The notes below the pieces were generated by a model that saw nothing but the letters and a program-made list of their open reading frames with translations, had not been told where the DNA came from and ran no database searches. A program made the position numbers and the translations under genes. DNA of 64,000 nucleotides from Rhynchosporium graminicola (Eukaryota > Ascomycota > Leotiomycetes > Helotiales > Ploettnerulaceae), in assembly GCA_900074885.1 (NCBI GenBank), contig FJUW01000012.1:806001-870000 (forward strand). Reading direction: 5' to 3'. This document shows, piece after piece, positions 31,547 to 43,539 of this stretch. How positions within the stretch are numbered: position 1 is the stretch's first letter; each line of letters starts with the position of its first letter.

Positions 31547-33412
31547 TCATTCCTTTACCTCCCTTACAATCAATCCAATAATCCTCACTACATCTTCCAA
31601 GAATGCTACAATCTTCCCATGCTTATAATCGCACCCTCTCCACTCACCACTTAGGGTCGTACTGCCGCGCCAACTTGTCATTCTCACTACTCTGTAGTAT
31701 GATTCGTCAGCTTCGATCATCAAATTTAGTGCATGGTATGGAAAGTATATGTATCCGTACAGATTTTGCGCGGTATGAGCTGCGAAGTGCACTTTGTTGA
31801 CTGTTAGTATCGGTGGGGATTTCGAGGGTGGGTATGTGTGAGAAATGTATTTCTCTGTTAGGCCGTCGGAGAGGAAGAACTGTAGCATGCTTGGGTTAAT
31901 TGCACGTCCGGGGCATCATTCATTGTTAAGATCAGTATATTACTAACTGGGTGCTCCATTGGTGGTGCTCTTGGGCTTGTGTTGTCTTCTAATTCAGTGC
32001 TCTCTGCAATTCTTTGCTTTTGCCTTGGATGATTCGATGTCAGCCACGGCATTCGGATTCGAGCTTGAAATGAAGAGGAGATTCTTACAGTAACTGTTTT
32101 CGTCCTGTGTCCTCGAACAAGTTCACGCACTCAGGTAGCATACTTTTCCTTTCTCGAATCTTTAGATACTGGGATGTAGAAATATGGCACGCTTTGAGTA
32201 ACTTCTCTCGAATCTCGTCTGTTGTAGCTGTACTAGACAGAACCAATTCATTGATATCGCTGAATATGATAGGAGCAAATGAGATGCAACATGGGATAAA
32301 ATCGATAACTGGACTTGGACATGCTGGAGTAGGACTCAGATACCGACGGCCATTTAGCCAGCATGGAGAGTACATTGTTTGCGTGTGCTTTGGATGATGA
32401 GATGGAAAAGGTGGTGAAGCTCGCAGTATTGCTAGAACCATCGCTGCGTGACAGAGGTGTGTGATGTTTGATGACGGTCCGAGTTCTTGTTTGATGCTTT
32501 TTATGATTGCGGACGTGTGAGAGGTGTGAAGCGTTATGGAATGTGTTTCTTGCGTAGATGCGTCTTCATCCTGGGAGAGAAAAAGGCCTGGATTGAGCTT
32601 CTGTTTGGGAGATCAGTGACTACTATTCAGATCAGGACTGTAGCATGTACCGATTTCACTAGAAAGTAGGTTTGGTTCTGTGCTACCATACATTGGTACT
32701 CTGTTCCGTCGGTCACTTGATCCTTGTTCATATGTTGGATCCATGGTTCTATTAAATTCTTGTGACTTTCTTCCCATGAAATCTCTTCTTGCAAGGTCTC
32801 GTTTGAAGTGTCCAGAGCAGATGCTAGAAGTGATAGGTATTTCCCCAGTATAATCTTTGTACCATTGCCATCCGTCACCTGATGGTCAACATTCAGCATG
32901 ATCTGGAAATTCTCCACTAGGTCATGGCTGTAATCCAGAGCCTGCGAGTGCAATAGCATAAATGCCTGATCTGAATCATGTCCCTGCTTCTCCAACAGAA
33001 CCTTAACTCGCAAATCTTCCAAACTTAGCACATCTCTGCCTGCTCCATAGTGACTGGTCCGATCTATCCAAGCATCGACCTCAGCCTGGCTTTGCGGCGT
33101 GCGATACTGCAGATACACAATCCCAGCTTCAGCGCCCTCAGGGGCCACACTTATCCTGAGCGCGAGCTGTGGCAATTGCAACCGGAGAGTTTGCCATGCA
33201 TGAGCCGCAGCAGAATCTAATGTAGTTCGGGAAATAGGGAGTGTCAAAGTGAGGGTACTGGTGATGAAGAGCTCACGGACGTCTTTGGAACTGCTGGTCC
33301 ACATACACTCGCCGGAGAGGGCAAGACGCTGCCATAGTGAGGGGTCCTGAGAGGACTGTTGCCAAGAGTACCTCGAGGGGTCTAGAGGTGTGGAAATAGT
33401 GTCGGGGACCAT
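31547..33412 (-). CDS. HxxxD-type acyltransferase resembling Tri3-like 15-O-acetyltransferases
   Basis: Acyl-CoA-dependent acyltransferase fold (chloramphenicol acetyltransferase/condensation-like). Proposed exons: 33412 to about 32692, about 32587 (or 32570) to 32089, 32023-31948 and 31879-31547, about 545 residues, near the usual 500-550. The catalytic motif is in the first exon: LNVDHQVTDGNG, giving HxxxDG at about residue 176. The second exon has ITHLCHAAMVLAILRASPP and YSPCWLNGRRYL, as in the Tri3 group. The last exon has FFLSDGLTEKYI and a C-terminal FLEDVVRIIGLIV. The first donor is uncertain: GTATGG at 32691 paired with the acceptor before 32587 keeps phase and looks best, but an acceptor before 32570 also works with other donors. 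The family acylates varied secondary metabolites. No sesquiterpene cyclase or other pathway gene is nearby, so a trichothecene role should not be inferred. Confidence 0.78.
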
Positions 33413-33653
33413 GTTGTTGGTTTCCGCGTCCAGATAATGGGAGTCGGATCGTCGGATGAGTCGTCGAGTGAGTTCGGGCTAACTGTGATCCAACAATTAA
33501 GGCTGAACCTAATGTTGGAGGAGAGGGCGAGGAGCGTCAACCTAAAGAAAAGAGGGCCAAGCAAAGTCGTCCTCAGCCAAATAACCCCATTCTCAAAATT
33601 TACATAGGAGTAAATTCATCAAATTGTGATATGACCTCGAAATATTGCTTAGT

Positions 33654-33743
33654 AATATCCTGTGATACCTTTGCGACTTTGATTCCGAAACACATGATAG
33701 TTTGCGAATCAAAAATTTAAAGTTACATAATGGTTTGGGGACT
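33654..33743. repeat. Two diverged AAAGTC...GACTTT-type modules
   Basis: 33654-33680 ends ATACCTTTGCGACTTT, matching the 26894-26920 module at about 21 of 27 positions. 33719-33743 begins AAAGTTACAT and ends GGGGACT, matching 26850-26875 at about 19 of 26. Confidence 0.5.
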
Positions 33744-34167
33744 ATATCTAGATTCTCATTTCGCTTGATGACACATATCTGTCTAGCCTCGCAGGACTAT
33801 TGTAGACACCAGAACAGATAAGGAACTCAAACGGAGGAAGATTCTACGAGAGATGTACTCAGTTACAGTTGGTCAGCCTTTGGTACATGTTGGGGCTTTT
33901 GAAATATGCCAAAAGCTTGCCACTGCGCCCTTGATCAAGACGACCTCGGTTCTCAAAAAGCCCTGCCGCTTCAAACGAGGCAACGGGAATGAACGTCAAG
34001 AGTCCGGATTTACAAGCACCTTACGTAGCTCCAGCGAACATATATATCAGGCTAACGTAGAAGAAGCTAATTGGAAGCCCAAAGAGATCCAGGAAGACGA
34101 GGAGACACTTGAAGTCCGTGAGCAGTAAATGCATGCACATATCTGCACAAGTGCTCGGACTCTCTCG

Positions 34168-34210
34168 CCTTGCATGGCCTTGCATGACCTTGCATGACCT
34201 TACAATGACC
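34168..34210 (+). repeat. Tandem decamer CCTTGCATGA
   Basis: Four consecutive 10-bp units, CCTTGCATGG, CCTTGCATGA (twice) and a diverged CCTTACAATG, in non-coding DNA. Confidence 0.85.
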
Positions 34211-37200
34211 ATCTCGCATTTATCCATCGCGTAGACTCGCTTGATCGACGATGCCCTCACTCTCAACTCCGGTAACCGATGTGTAGTACTTGCATGTGCA
34301 TGGATTAAGAGGAGGAACAGAAGACTCGTGATGATGGCGACTGTGATTCATGTGGGGTTGGTTGCTTGGGTGCAGGCTCAGCTTCTGTTGCTCAGACCTT
34401 TTTTGGTGAAAAGATGATTCGATGTTCCTTGTCTGGCGAAGCAGAAAGCTCGAGCATGGCATAATGGCGAGATCTGACCGACGGCAGCTTGTGTGTGGTT
34501 GATCATGGAAATATGCTCCCGTGGAAGTGAATCTTGCGGATTTAAATTTCTGTCATTCGCTCTGTGCAGCCCGCTACGCATGCTCGAGATCATAACCGCT
34601 TGTATAAGGAATTTCTGGATGCACGCGAGTTCTGAAAATATCCCACAGTGCGTCAGAACTCAGGCAAACGTGTGACCTCACGATGTGAATATCTTGTCCT
34701 TCGATGTTGTATAGGTACTATACCGTGGGTTACCTAGCCTAGCTCCTAGCACGGAGTACATTTGTTGATATGGAGAAAGGGACGTAGCGAGAACGTCTTG
34801 AGTCGTTGGAGACCGCCAACTTCCAATAGGAAGTGGTTCCAAGGCGACAAAGCCTAAGATGTCTCATATCTGGTGCCCATTCATTTACAGCCTTGGAAAC
34901 AACCAGAAATGTGCTGGCTGCTGACGAAGATCTAGAGTGCAGATGTTGGCGATCTTGGATACCCATCTCCGTCTGGGTACGGGGGACGAGCGTGTTTAAA
35001 GATCATCCCGCCCGTAAAGTAAATGTGTCAATACCTAAGTACGGATGATTAGAGCGCAACTTGGATCTAGTAGCCACACAGTAACAAACCAAAGATATGG
35101 CCAAACTAGGGTGGGCACGTTTCCTGCGACGTTGCCTCTTCTTCAGAGACGATCTACTTAGACGATTGGCGGCGCCCTCGATACGATGAAATGATCGGTT
35201 CGTCTGATTTTGAAAATGTTACTTTCATCGTCCGAATCACGCGCCGAGTTGCGACGAAAGTCCCCGATGTGAAACAAACCCAATGAAACATTCAGCTGGG
35301 GAGGTCAATGGACCGTGGCATCTAAGAATGCTGGTAGCCTCATCATAATCAGCTGGCCCTTCTGGCTGGGCCTCAAGGCCGTGCTTTAAGTTTATGGGAC
35401 GAGGCACAGTTCACTTTGATCTTTCAATTGCCTACAGATTTAATATTGAAGGAGGCTGCATCGTCATTGATAGAAACTATTTCGTACGAATGTACAAGGT
35501 GGATGGATGATCTTACATTTCCTGTCGGTACTAGGTAACCTTGATTTTACTTATTATAGGAAAGAATGAAGAGACCAGATTGGTTAATTGGTCAACACCC
35601 ATGGAAAGTTGGATATTCTAGTACCACGCACTGACTATCAAATGGGTGATAGTAAGGGCACGTACTGTCGAAGTATAGAGAAGCCATGCCGCTTCCTCCG
35701 CAATTAACTAAGTGACTACTTCCACTGCATGATAAAGGGGGTAAATATTCTTTATAGAGGTGATAAATTTATTTTGAACTTTACATTTTATGCTTATTGA
35801 AATATTTGCCAAGATATTTGATAGGGAGTAGATGTAACCTATCATATATCAATCAAAGTTACACCTACCTGAATTTTTGTTCTTGCTTTCGGAAGATTCC
35901 AAGCAACCAGTCAAGGACCAAATTCTCCAGGAGTATGAGCTGAATTTGGTTCTGCCAGAATGATGAGGGAAAGGAGAAAGGGAATCGTACCTAGGTAGTG
36001 TAGTGTACGAGTCAACAGCCTAATGCACTGCATTGGCCGACCCGCGTGCGCGGAAACTAAGGGCTTCGGAGAGTTCATGAGATCAACGATATGTTGGTAC
36101 ATAGCCAATGGCTACCAGATTTATAACAAGCTGGGAGAAACCCTCTGCAGATAAGCTCTCCCTACCTGCCTACTTCGTAATAAGCTAGTAGTTCGTCCTG
36201 ATGGGATTGTGAGAGAATCAGGAAATACGGTAATAGAGGGAAGATGATAGTAGAATAAAGTGGAACCAACTTGGTAAAGGAATTTTTTATATGATAGCAC
36301 TGGCTGTAAAAAGGAAAAGAGATGAGAAAGACTCCGCGACAACTTTGGCATACCGTTCGCTACTGTCAGTGTCGGACTAGGTGTTGGACGAAGGGGGGTA
36401 TTGAAAATAGGAAGCCAGCAATTCATCTTCTTTGTAAGAGGGGTATCAAAGAGAGCGATTTGCAAGCTTTAAAAAGGCCGTTGGTTTTAAATACCACGAT
36501 TCGATTTCTTTCGGTCTAGATCAATACATCCTGGATAAAGGTGCGTAGGTAGGTAGGTAGGTACCTACGGTAAGGTACCTTTCGTACCCTGCCCCATCCC
36601 TGTGGCCCCCGCGTAGCTCCTGAAAGGCAAGGCACCTGCAGGGGGGCAACAAGAATCCAGATCCACCTGCATATCCTCAGACCCTTGAAGCCTATTGTCT
36701 CTCCCCTATCCGATTCTTGCTACACCTTTTCCTCCTTCGCCCTACACATCTTTCTCCTCCTGCTCCGCCTACTCCCCTCCTATCAATTTATATTTAGTAC
36801 CTAGCATTGTACTCCTCGTTACGCGACAACAGGCCAATTTTTTGGTGTCTGTTTGCTGGACACTGCGCCCGGACAACGCGCACCAGATTGATCAATAGAA
36901 TCCGTTGGTTATTACTATCAACAATAATAACAGGCGCACAGCGAATCACGGCGCCTGTTGCACCTCTCGAAGCGACGCGTGCGCTCGCCATCACCTTTCG
37001 CCGGGGATCTCTTGCGGGAAAAGGGGTTTCGCTTTCTTGATTCACTCTTCCTTCATCTCTGTGACATGACAGCTGCTTTGTAAACTCAAAGTCGCATGTC
37101 ACTTTCCACTATCCAGAACCTACGATCTTACAACAACACAAAACCACAACACCATTGACCGACAGCGAAACACAAAACCCAGCTTGGGCGTAACGAAGGA

Positions 37201-37212
37201 AATTTTTGAGCC

Positions 37213-40200
37213 ATGGCAAGCTCGCCGCCAGAATCGCCATTGGCTGGTCCACAGAGACCGGTCAGTGCGATGATGAGGCCACCCCCGAGAACTACAAGTC
37301 GCATGAGCATGACGAGCAAAGCTGGAGGAAGCGGCAGCAGGGCGTCAGATGAAGATGGAAAGACAGCTGTTAGAGTCGGTAGGTTCCCTCGGAGATCTGA
37401 GAACCTCCAATTCTGGAAGGCTGAAGAATTCATCATATTGACGATTCATAGCTGTGCGAATACGGCCTTCACTTAAGTCAACCGATCCCGGATTCGATCT
37501 CATCCCTCAGCGATTTCAACGATCTATGGTTCAGGTCACATCGCCTACGAGTCTGGCTATTGACTCTCCACAAGGCCGCAAGTTATTCGTTTTCGACAGA
37601 GTATTCTCAGAGGACGTATCCCAGGAAGGAGTTTGGGATTATTTAGTGGAGAGCACAAACGCCTTCGTTCAGGGATACAATGTTTCCATGATGGCATACG
37701 GCCAATCTGGCGCAGGGAAGTCTTACACTATGGGAACTTCTGGACCCGAGCAGCAGGCTGACATGGAATACATGGGTAAGTTCAGATCTATGAGGGCTTG
37801 GGAGTCCAAATTCGACCTCAGTGTTGCAGATAATCAGTTTATGTAAACAGATGACTAACGCTAAGTCCAGGTGTAATTCCTCGCGCTGCCATTGCACTTT
37901 TCGACAAACTCGAAGGACTCAGGAACAGTAGCCGAAATTCAATGTCTGGACTACGCACCCCTACAAGATATTCTACGACTGCAGCTGCAATACTGGCAAA
38001 GAATATGGAGAAAACCTGGACACTGAAGGCGACATACGTGGAAATATATAACGAGTCACTCCGCGATCTACTTGTGCCTGAAGGCGTGCCTTACAGCGAG
38101 AGAGGAAATGTCACGATCCGGGAAGATACAAAAGGTCACATTCTCCTAACTGGCTTACATCAGGTTGATATCAATTCTGTGGAAGACCTTCTAGCAGCTT
38201 TGAATTTCGGTTCTATGATTCGGCAAACGGATTCAACTGCGATAAATGCCAAATCGTCTCGCTCGCATGCAGTTTTCAGTTTGAATATGGTACAACGGAA
38301 AAGCAAACTCCAAACCCAAGGTGCAGAAAAGCGCTTCTCAGTTCCGCTTGAAGCAATGACAGGAGCAGATACCATGGTCACAATCGAGAGCAAGTTCCAT
38401 TTCGTCGATTTGGCTGGAAGTGAGAGACTGAAGAATACCGGTGCACAAGGGGAGCGCGCGAAGGAAGGCATCTCGATTAATGCTGGGCTTGCAAGTCTTG
38501 GAAAAGTCATTTCTCAACTATCATCCCGCCAAGCTGGATCCCACGTCTCATATCGTGATTCCAAACTTACTCGATTGCTCCAAGATTCTCTCGGAGGCAA
38601 CGCGATTACGTATATGATCGCCTGTGTGACGCCGGCAGAATTCCATCTAAGCGAGACCCTCAACACCGTACAATACGCACAGCGAGCCCGGGCAATTCAG
38701 AGCAAGCCGAGAATCCAGCAAGTGTCAGACGAAACTGACAAGCAAGCCCTGATCGAGCGACTTAAGGCTGAAGTTGCCTTTCTTCGTGAGCAGATCCGGA
38801 GCACCGAGCGAAGTGGGGATCGCCGGCCTCACGCAACTACTGAGAGACCCGAGCGACAGAACGAACGCGAGGTGGAACTTCAAAACCAGCTCCTCGACGT
38901 TCAGGAGGGCTACACAACTCTCAGCCAGCGCCATGCCAAACTCATTTCCGAGATGGCAAAAGCTCGTGATAGCGAACTTGCCGATAACCAAGCATTTGAG
39001 AATACCCTGGGTGATAGTGCAACAGAGCGTCTCAAGCGATCTAATTCATTTGCGGAGGCAGTCGAACAGGTTGTACTGGAATATGAGAAGACGATTCAGA
39101 CTTTAGAACAATCCTTGTCAAGCACACGGGGCTCTCTATCGAACACAGAAACGATCCTCCTGGAGAAGGAGAACAAGTGTGCATACGTTGAAACAGTCAA
39201 TAGCCAGCTTCAAGCTCGCTTACAGAAACTTATCGACCGAGAATCGAGCACCGAGAACTATCTTCACGACTTGGAAGCCAAACTTGACGGCCACACTTCT
39301 GGCGAGGAAAAGAATTCGGCAATCGTCTTGGAGCTTCGCAAAGAAATTGCCCGAGTACGAGAAAATGAGGCAGCGTGCGAAGATTACATCTCGACATTGG
39401 AAGAACGACTTGCCGAGGCCGACCAGGATGCCGAGCTGATGCAACGAGAGATAGACCGTTTGGAACATGTCGTCGAACGCCAGCGAAGTTTGGGCAAGCT
39501 CGATAACCTTTTGTACGAGCTGGACCATATTCAGCAAGACGGAAATAGTGTCGTAGCCGAAAGTCCTCTCACCAACGGGAAACGCCAATCCTATGAGCAT
39601 TCCCGTCAACAAAGTTTCACGAGCAGACGAAGCCACAAGGATGTGATACTCGAGACTGAAGAAGGAGAGGAAGATGACCTTTCACCTACCTCGACTACCG
39701 AAAAAGCTCACCGAACAGAAAGCGAGGGCCCTGACGATAGTGGAGAGCCAATTGATCGTGACCCTGTTCCCGTCTTGCTTGAACCGGCTACGAATGAATA
39801 CCCGCCGCAAAGTCCTGCTCAATCGAAATTCGTAGAGGACAAATTGGAAAATGTGTCACAAGAGCTTTTTGACCTCCGTGTAGAACACGAGTCCACTGTC
39901 AATGAGTTCGACAACCTGTCTCGAAAATACGAGGAGGCTCTTCGCACCCTGGCTGAACTTCAAGACGCTGTTGACGAAGCCCGTCATCCCAGCAACAACA
40001 GGGATTCGACTTTCTCGATTTCTTCCCCGACCGACACTGCAAATGCATCTTTTTTAACAGACGCGAGGGTGAACGAGCTAAAGGATGGCGGACAATATTC
40101 ATCCTCGCGATCGCTATCATCGGAATTGTCCTCAGCTGGGGAATTACCCAGTACCATGGAATCATCTGATGCTGAAGCCGCGATCAAGAAGTCGGAGTCA

Positions 40201-42664
40201 GGGGAGGTGGCACGTGGGAGTGCCAATGGCGAGACGATAGCGGTGGAAGTTGACAACTTAAGAAAGCTTGCTGCAGAGAAGGAGCAGGCTCAACAATTAC
40301 TGGCGGAGAAATACGCTCAGCTAGAAGAGAAACACATGGAAACTCTCGACTTTGTTGAGGAGCTCAAGGCGGAGGTCTCGAAGGCGAAGATGGTCGAGGC
40401 ATCATCGACCCCACGATCTGTCACTCCAGTAATCCGCCGCAAGTCAAGCCAGAATGTAATGATCATAGATAAAGCTCACCGTGCGTTTGCTTCGCTCCGT
40501 AACATTGGTACCGAAAGCTTTGAGCACAGCCCAGACATCATGGCCAATTTTGAGTTGAACCTCAATACAGCAATGCATGAGCTACACTCTCGCTCCGAGA
40601 GAGTTCAAGAATTGGAGCACGACATCACGGCTGTTAAAAAAGAGATGGAGACGAAAATGGCCATCATCTCAGGTTTGACGCGGGAGCGTTCAAGTATGAA
40701 AGCATCGCCTATGGACATGTCTGTGGTCTCAACCATGCGGGATCAGCTGCTCCAAAGTGAGAATCAGATGAGATTGCTCCAGGATACTCACGCATCACGG
40801 GAACAGGAGCTTAAGGCTGAGCTAGAGAATCTACGTGTCTCCATGGAAGCGCATGCAACCTCCTTCAAGGATGACAAAGCTTTAGGCGAGCGAGTATTGG
40901 GAGAAAGTAATGCCCACAAGGAAATCCAGGAGAAGAAAATCGCAACTCTGGAAATGAAGCTAGCCGAGTGGGAGGGCCGCCATGAGACGGCTCTAAAGTC
41001 AATGCAAAGTTCTGAGAAGGGACTCCTTGACACAATCGCTGGTCTCGAGCAGCAATTGACAAGCCTTAAGACCGGCCAGCAGACCAAAGATCTAGACAGC
41101 GAGAATGAGGCTGTGAAAAACTTGCAGAGGGAGGTTGACGAGCATAAGGCAACTGTCGCAGCGAATGCTGCTCGCGTCGCCGAGCTCGAACAATCACATG
41201 CTACAACGCGGCAGCAGCTAGACGAAATTACCAGGGGAAGAGATACATCGAATGCTGAGCTAGAGGGACACAAGGTTCTCATCTCTAGACTAGAGCAGCA
41301 GATTGCCGAGCATGAAATCATTGTCAAGACCCATCAAGATGGTATGAACTTGCTGCAAGCAAACCATGCTAAGGACCTCGAGGTATTGAAGTCTAGTACT
41401 CACGAAGATTACGAGGCTCGCTATTCCGAAATCAGGTCCGAATACCAAGCCAAGATGGAAGAAATTCAATCGGAACTTGCAGAAGCTCGTGATAACCTGA
41501 CGAAGATTGCTACACAGGTCGCTTTCGCTCTTGGTGTTGACGTAAGCACCGACAAACTTGAAGAACGTATCGCGGATCTTCTTGCAGATCAAAAAGCCTT
41601 AGCCGAGGAAACTAAGAAGGGTTCTGAGAGAGAGAAAATTGTCCTTGAGCTCTCCGGAATCAATGACACAGTCATGAAGGAGCTGCAGAGCGTGAAGGTT
41701 GAGTTGGCTGAATTACTTATCCAGACTGCCGAGGGTGCTAAATTCAAGAACGATCACGCCACCGTGGCCGAACAGCTAGCAGCTTTGAGAAAGGAGATGA
41801 CCGACCTTGAGACAAAAAACAAGAAGAACTCCCGACTTGTTGAAGAGCTCGAAGATCAACTGGCGTCAAATTTTGACCAGCACCAGATCGCAAATAACCG
41901 CTTCTCGACCCTTCAAACCGAGCGTAATGCCCAAGTTGATGAGGCCAATGCAGCGCATTTACGAACTCAGGCAGAGCTTGATGCCATCAAGGAAGAATAT
42001 GCAAGCCTTCAGGTAAGCTTGAGCCCTTTCAGTAAAAGAAAATAACTGACACACCTAGGCCAAACTCGAGGACGTCCAACTGGCCCAAGTTGGACCGGCT
42101 CCCACGCGTCCCGACTCTGCTGCTTCGCAACTTCACAAGACTGCATCAGTAGCATCTTTACCATCTCCTCCGCCTGCCATTCCTCTGCCCCCACTTCCTG
42201 GAAGCAACAATGCCTCCAATTCGGCAAATGGACATGCCGCATCGATACCAGTCCCTCAAACGCCGACTCTAGGAAATCGTCCAAGCAGCAAAGACCTTGC
42301 CACTTCCCAAATACACGAGGATCAAGAAGCCCGTATTCGTACTATCGAGAAGCATCTTCACGCCGAGAAACAGCTCACCCAGACCCTGGAAGAGGCATTG
42401 ACGGACCTCGAGAGACAAAGCAACAAGATGAAGGCCGAGGTAGATGCCTGGAAACGACGTGCGGCGGACCTCGAACTTGAGTTAAAGGAGGCTAAGGAGA
42501 GAGAGAAGAATGGTGGGCTGGATAAGGAAAACAGATGGAGCATGCAACAAGTTGAGGAAGAGCGAAAGAAGCGACGCGATGCAGAGATCGCTAGAGCTCA
42601 TCTGGAGGAGAGAATGAACGCCATCAGCAAAAAGAAGAAGAAAGGAAGCTTGAATTGCTTCTAG
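37213..42664 (+). CDS. Kinesin motor protein with long coiled-coil tail (kinesin-4-like)
   Basis: Microtubule motor. Four exons: 37213-37378, 37452-37775, 37871-42012 and 42059-42664, with introns of 73, 95 and 46 bp, giving 1,745 residues. The N-terminal motor spans about residues 54-440. It starts at VRVAVRIRPS across the first junction and has the P-loop GQSGAGKSYTMG (about 138), switch I NAKSSRSHAVFSL, and switch II VDLAGSERLKNTG followed by NAGLASLGKVISQL. The neck ends near ARAIQSKPRI. From about 445 to 1360 the chain is almost continuous heptad coiled coil, with a disordered acidic break near 590-640. A Pro-rich linker (about 1585-1640) separates a final short coiled coil. The protein ends in a run of lysines followed by GSLNCF. 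A KIF4-type (kinesin-4) assignment fits the motor plus very long coiled coil, but is tentative; no FHA or PH domain points to kinesin-3. The start context is CCATGG. Confidence 0.9.
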
Positions 42665-43539
42665 GAACGTTGCACCCCGCTTTAATTTCAACAAATGCAT
42701 TGCAGGTGTTCCTCGGCAGCTACTTGTATTTTTTTGGACGGCCTTGACGATCTTGTTACGTTTCATTTCATTTGTTTCGCCCCTTCCAGCACATACTATT
42801 GCACGAGAACTACATATCTGGGTGGTGGCATTCTGATGAGGTCTTTTCTTACCTCATAATTCTTGCATGCGTGCCGCTTTGCTATTTCGACATGAGATAC
42901 CACAATTTTCGCTGGTGTTGTGGCGCTCGACTTGATTAGCTTCTTTGGCTACGCTGGGAAGCTGGGCCGACCTGCGATACTGCACTTTTTACATTTTATC
43001 TTCGTCGGGGTTGGGTCGTGTTTGGAGACCAATTTGAGTGGACGTACAGTGGATGAACCAAGATTGAGGGATGATCAGGAATGGGGATGAGATCTGATGT
43101 GGCCATGATGGGTCCGGAGTAGTCTGGGTTAATGATTTTGGTTGAATTCAGAGACTTGCTATGCTTGGGCTAGACTGGCTTTGGCCACGCGCAGTGCAGG
43201 ATGGATAGATGAATGCCACTCGGACATAGCCCAAAATAATAATTGTTCCTCTACTTGTTTACTTCGTGTGAATTTTGTCGCTCTGGCAGCTTCTCTTGCA
43301 ATCATGGAAACCTACAACAATCGAGCGCGCAGTCGGCGCAAGGTGACCCAAACACACACTCTAATGATCAACCCAAGTATGTAGGCAGCTGTACTAGCTT
43401 GGAGCATGTAATTTAACTCGCAGCGACCAATTCTGAAACTTCAGGTCTATATAATACAATGTGTATACTGTTCGACGTAAATCGTATTCATTAACAGGAT
43501 AGGGTATCTCAAACATCAAGAATCTAGGGTAGCACAGCC
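42665..43539. other. Intergenic between convergent kinesin and ORC6 genes
   Basis: About 875 bp of 3' flanking sequence; no gene seen. Confidence 0.6.

Larger units (their letters stand above)
33413..37212. other. 3.8-kb gene-poor stretch upstream of the kinesin gene
   Basis: No frame here shows family features or a convincing splice context. It includes AAAGTC-type modules (33654-33743), a 10-bp tandem repeat (34168-34210), an AT-rich segment around 35740-35850 with a small GATAGG...CCTATC hairpin (35821-35844), and TAGG tetramers (36546-36562). The last about 500 bp are pyrimidine-rich and likely the kinesin promoter and leader. Confidence 0.55.

Noticed and set aside
31547..33412. Part of a trichothecene or other toxin cluster
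   Set aside because: Only a family resemblance of one acyltransferase. No terpene cyclase, P450, transporter or pathway regulator lies nearby, and the neighbours are housekeeping genes.
33853..34128. 91-codon plus-strand frame
   Set aside because: No homologous features and no splice context; it overlaps gene-poor repeat-containing DNA.
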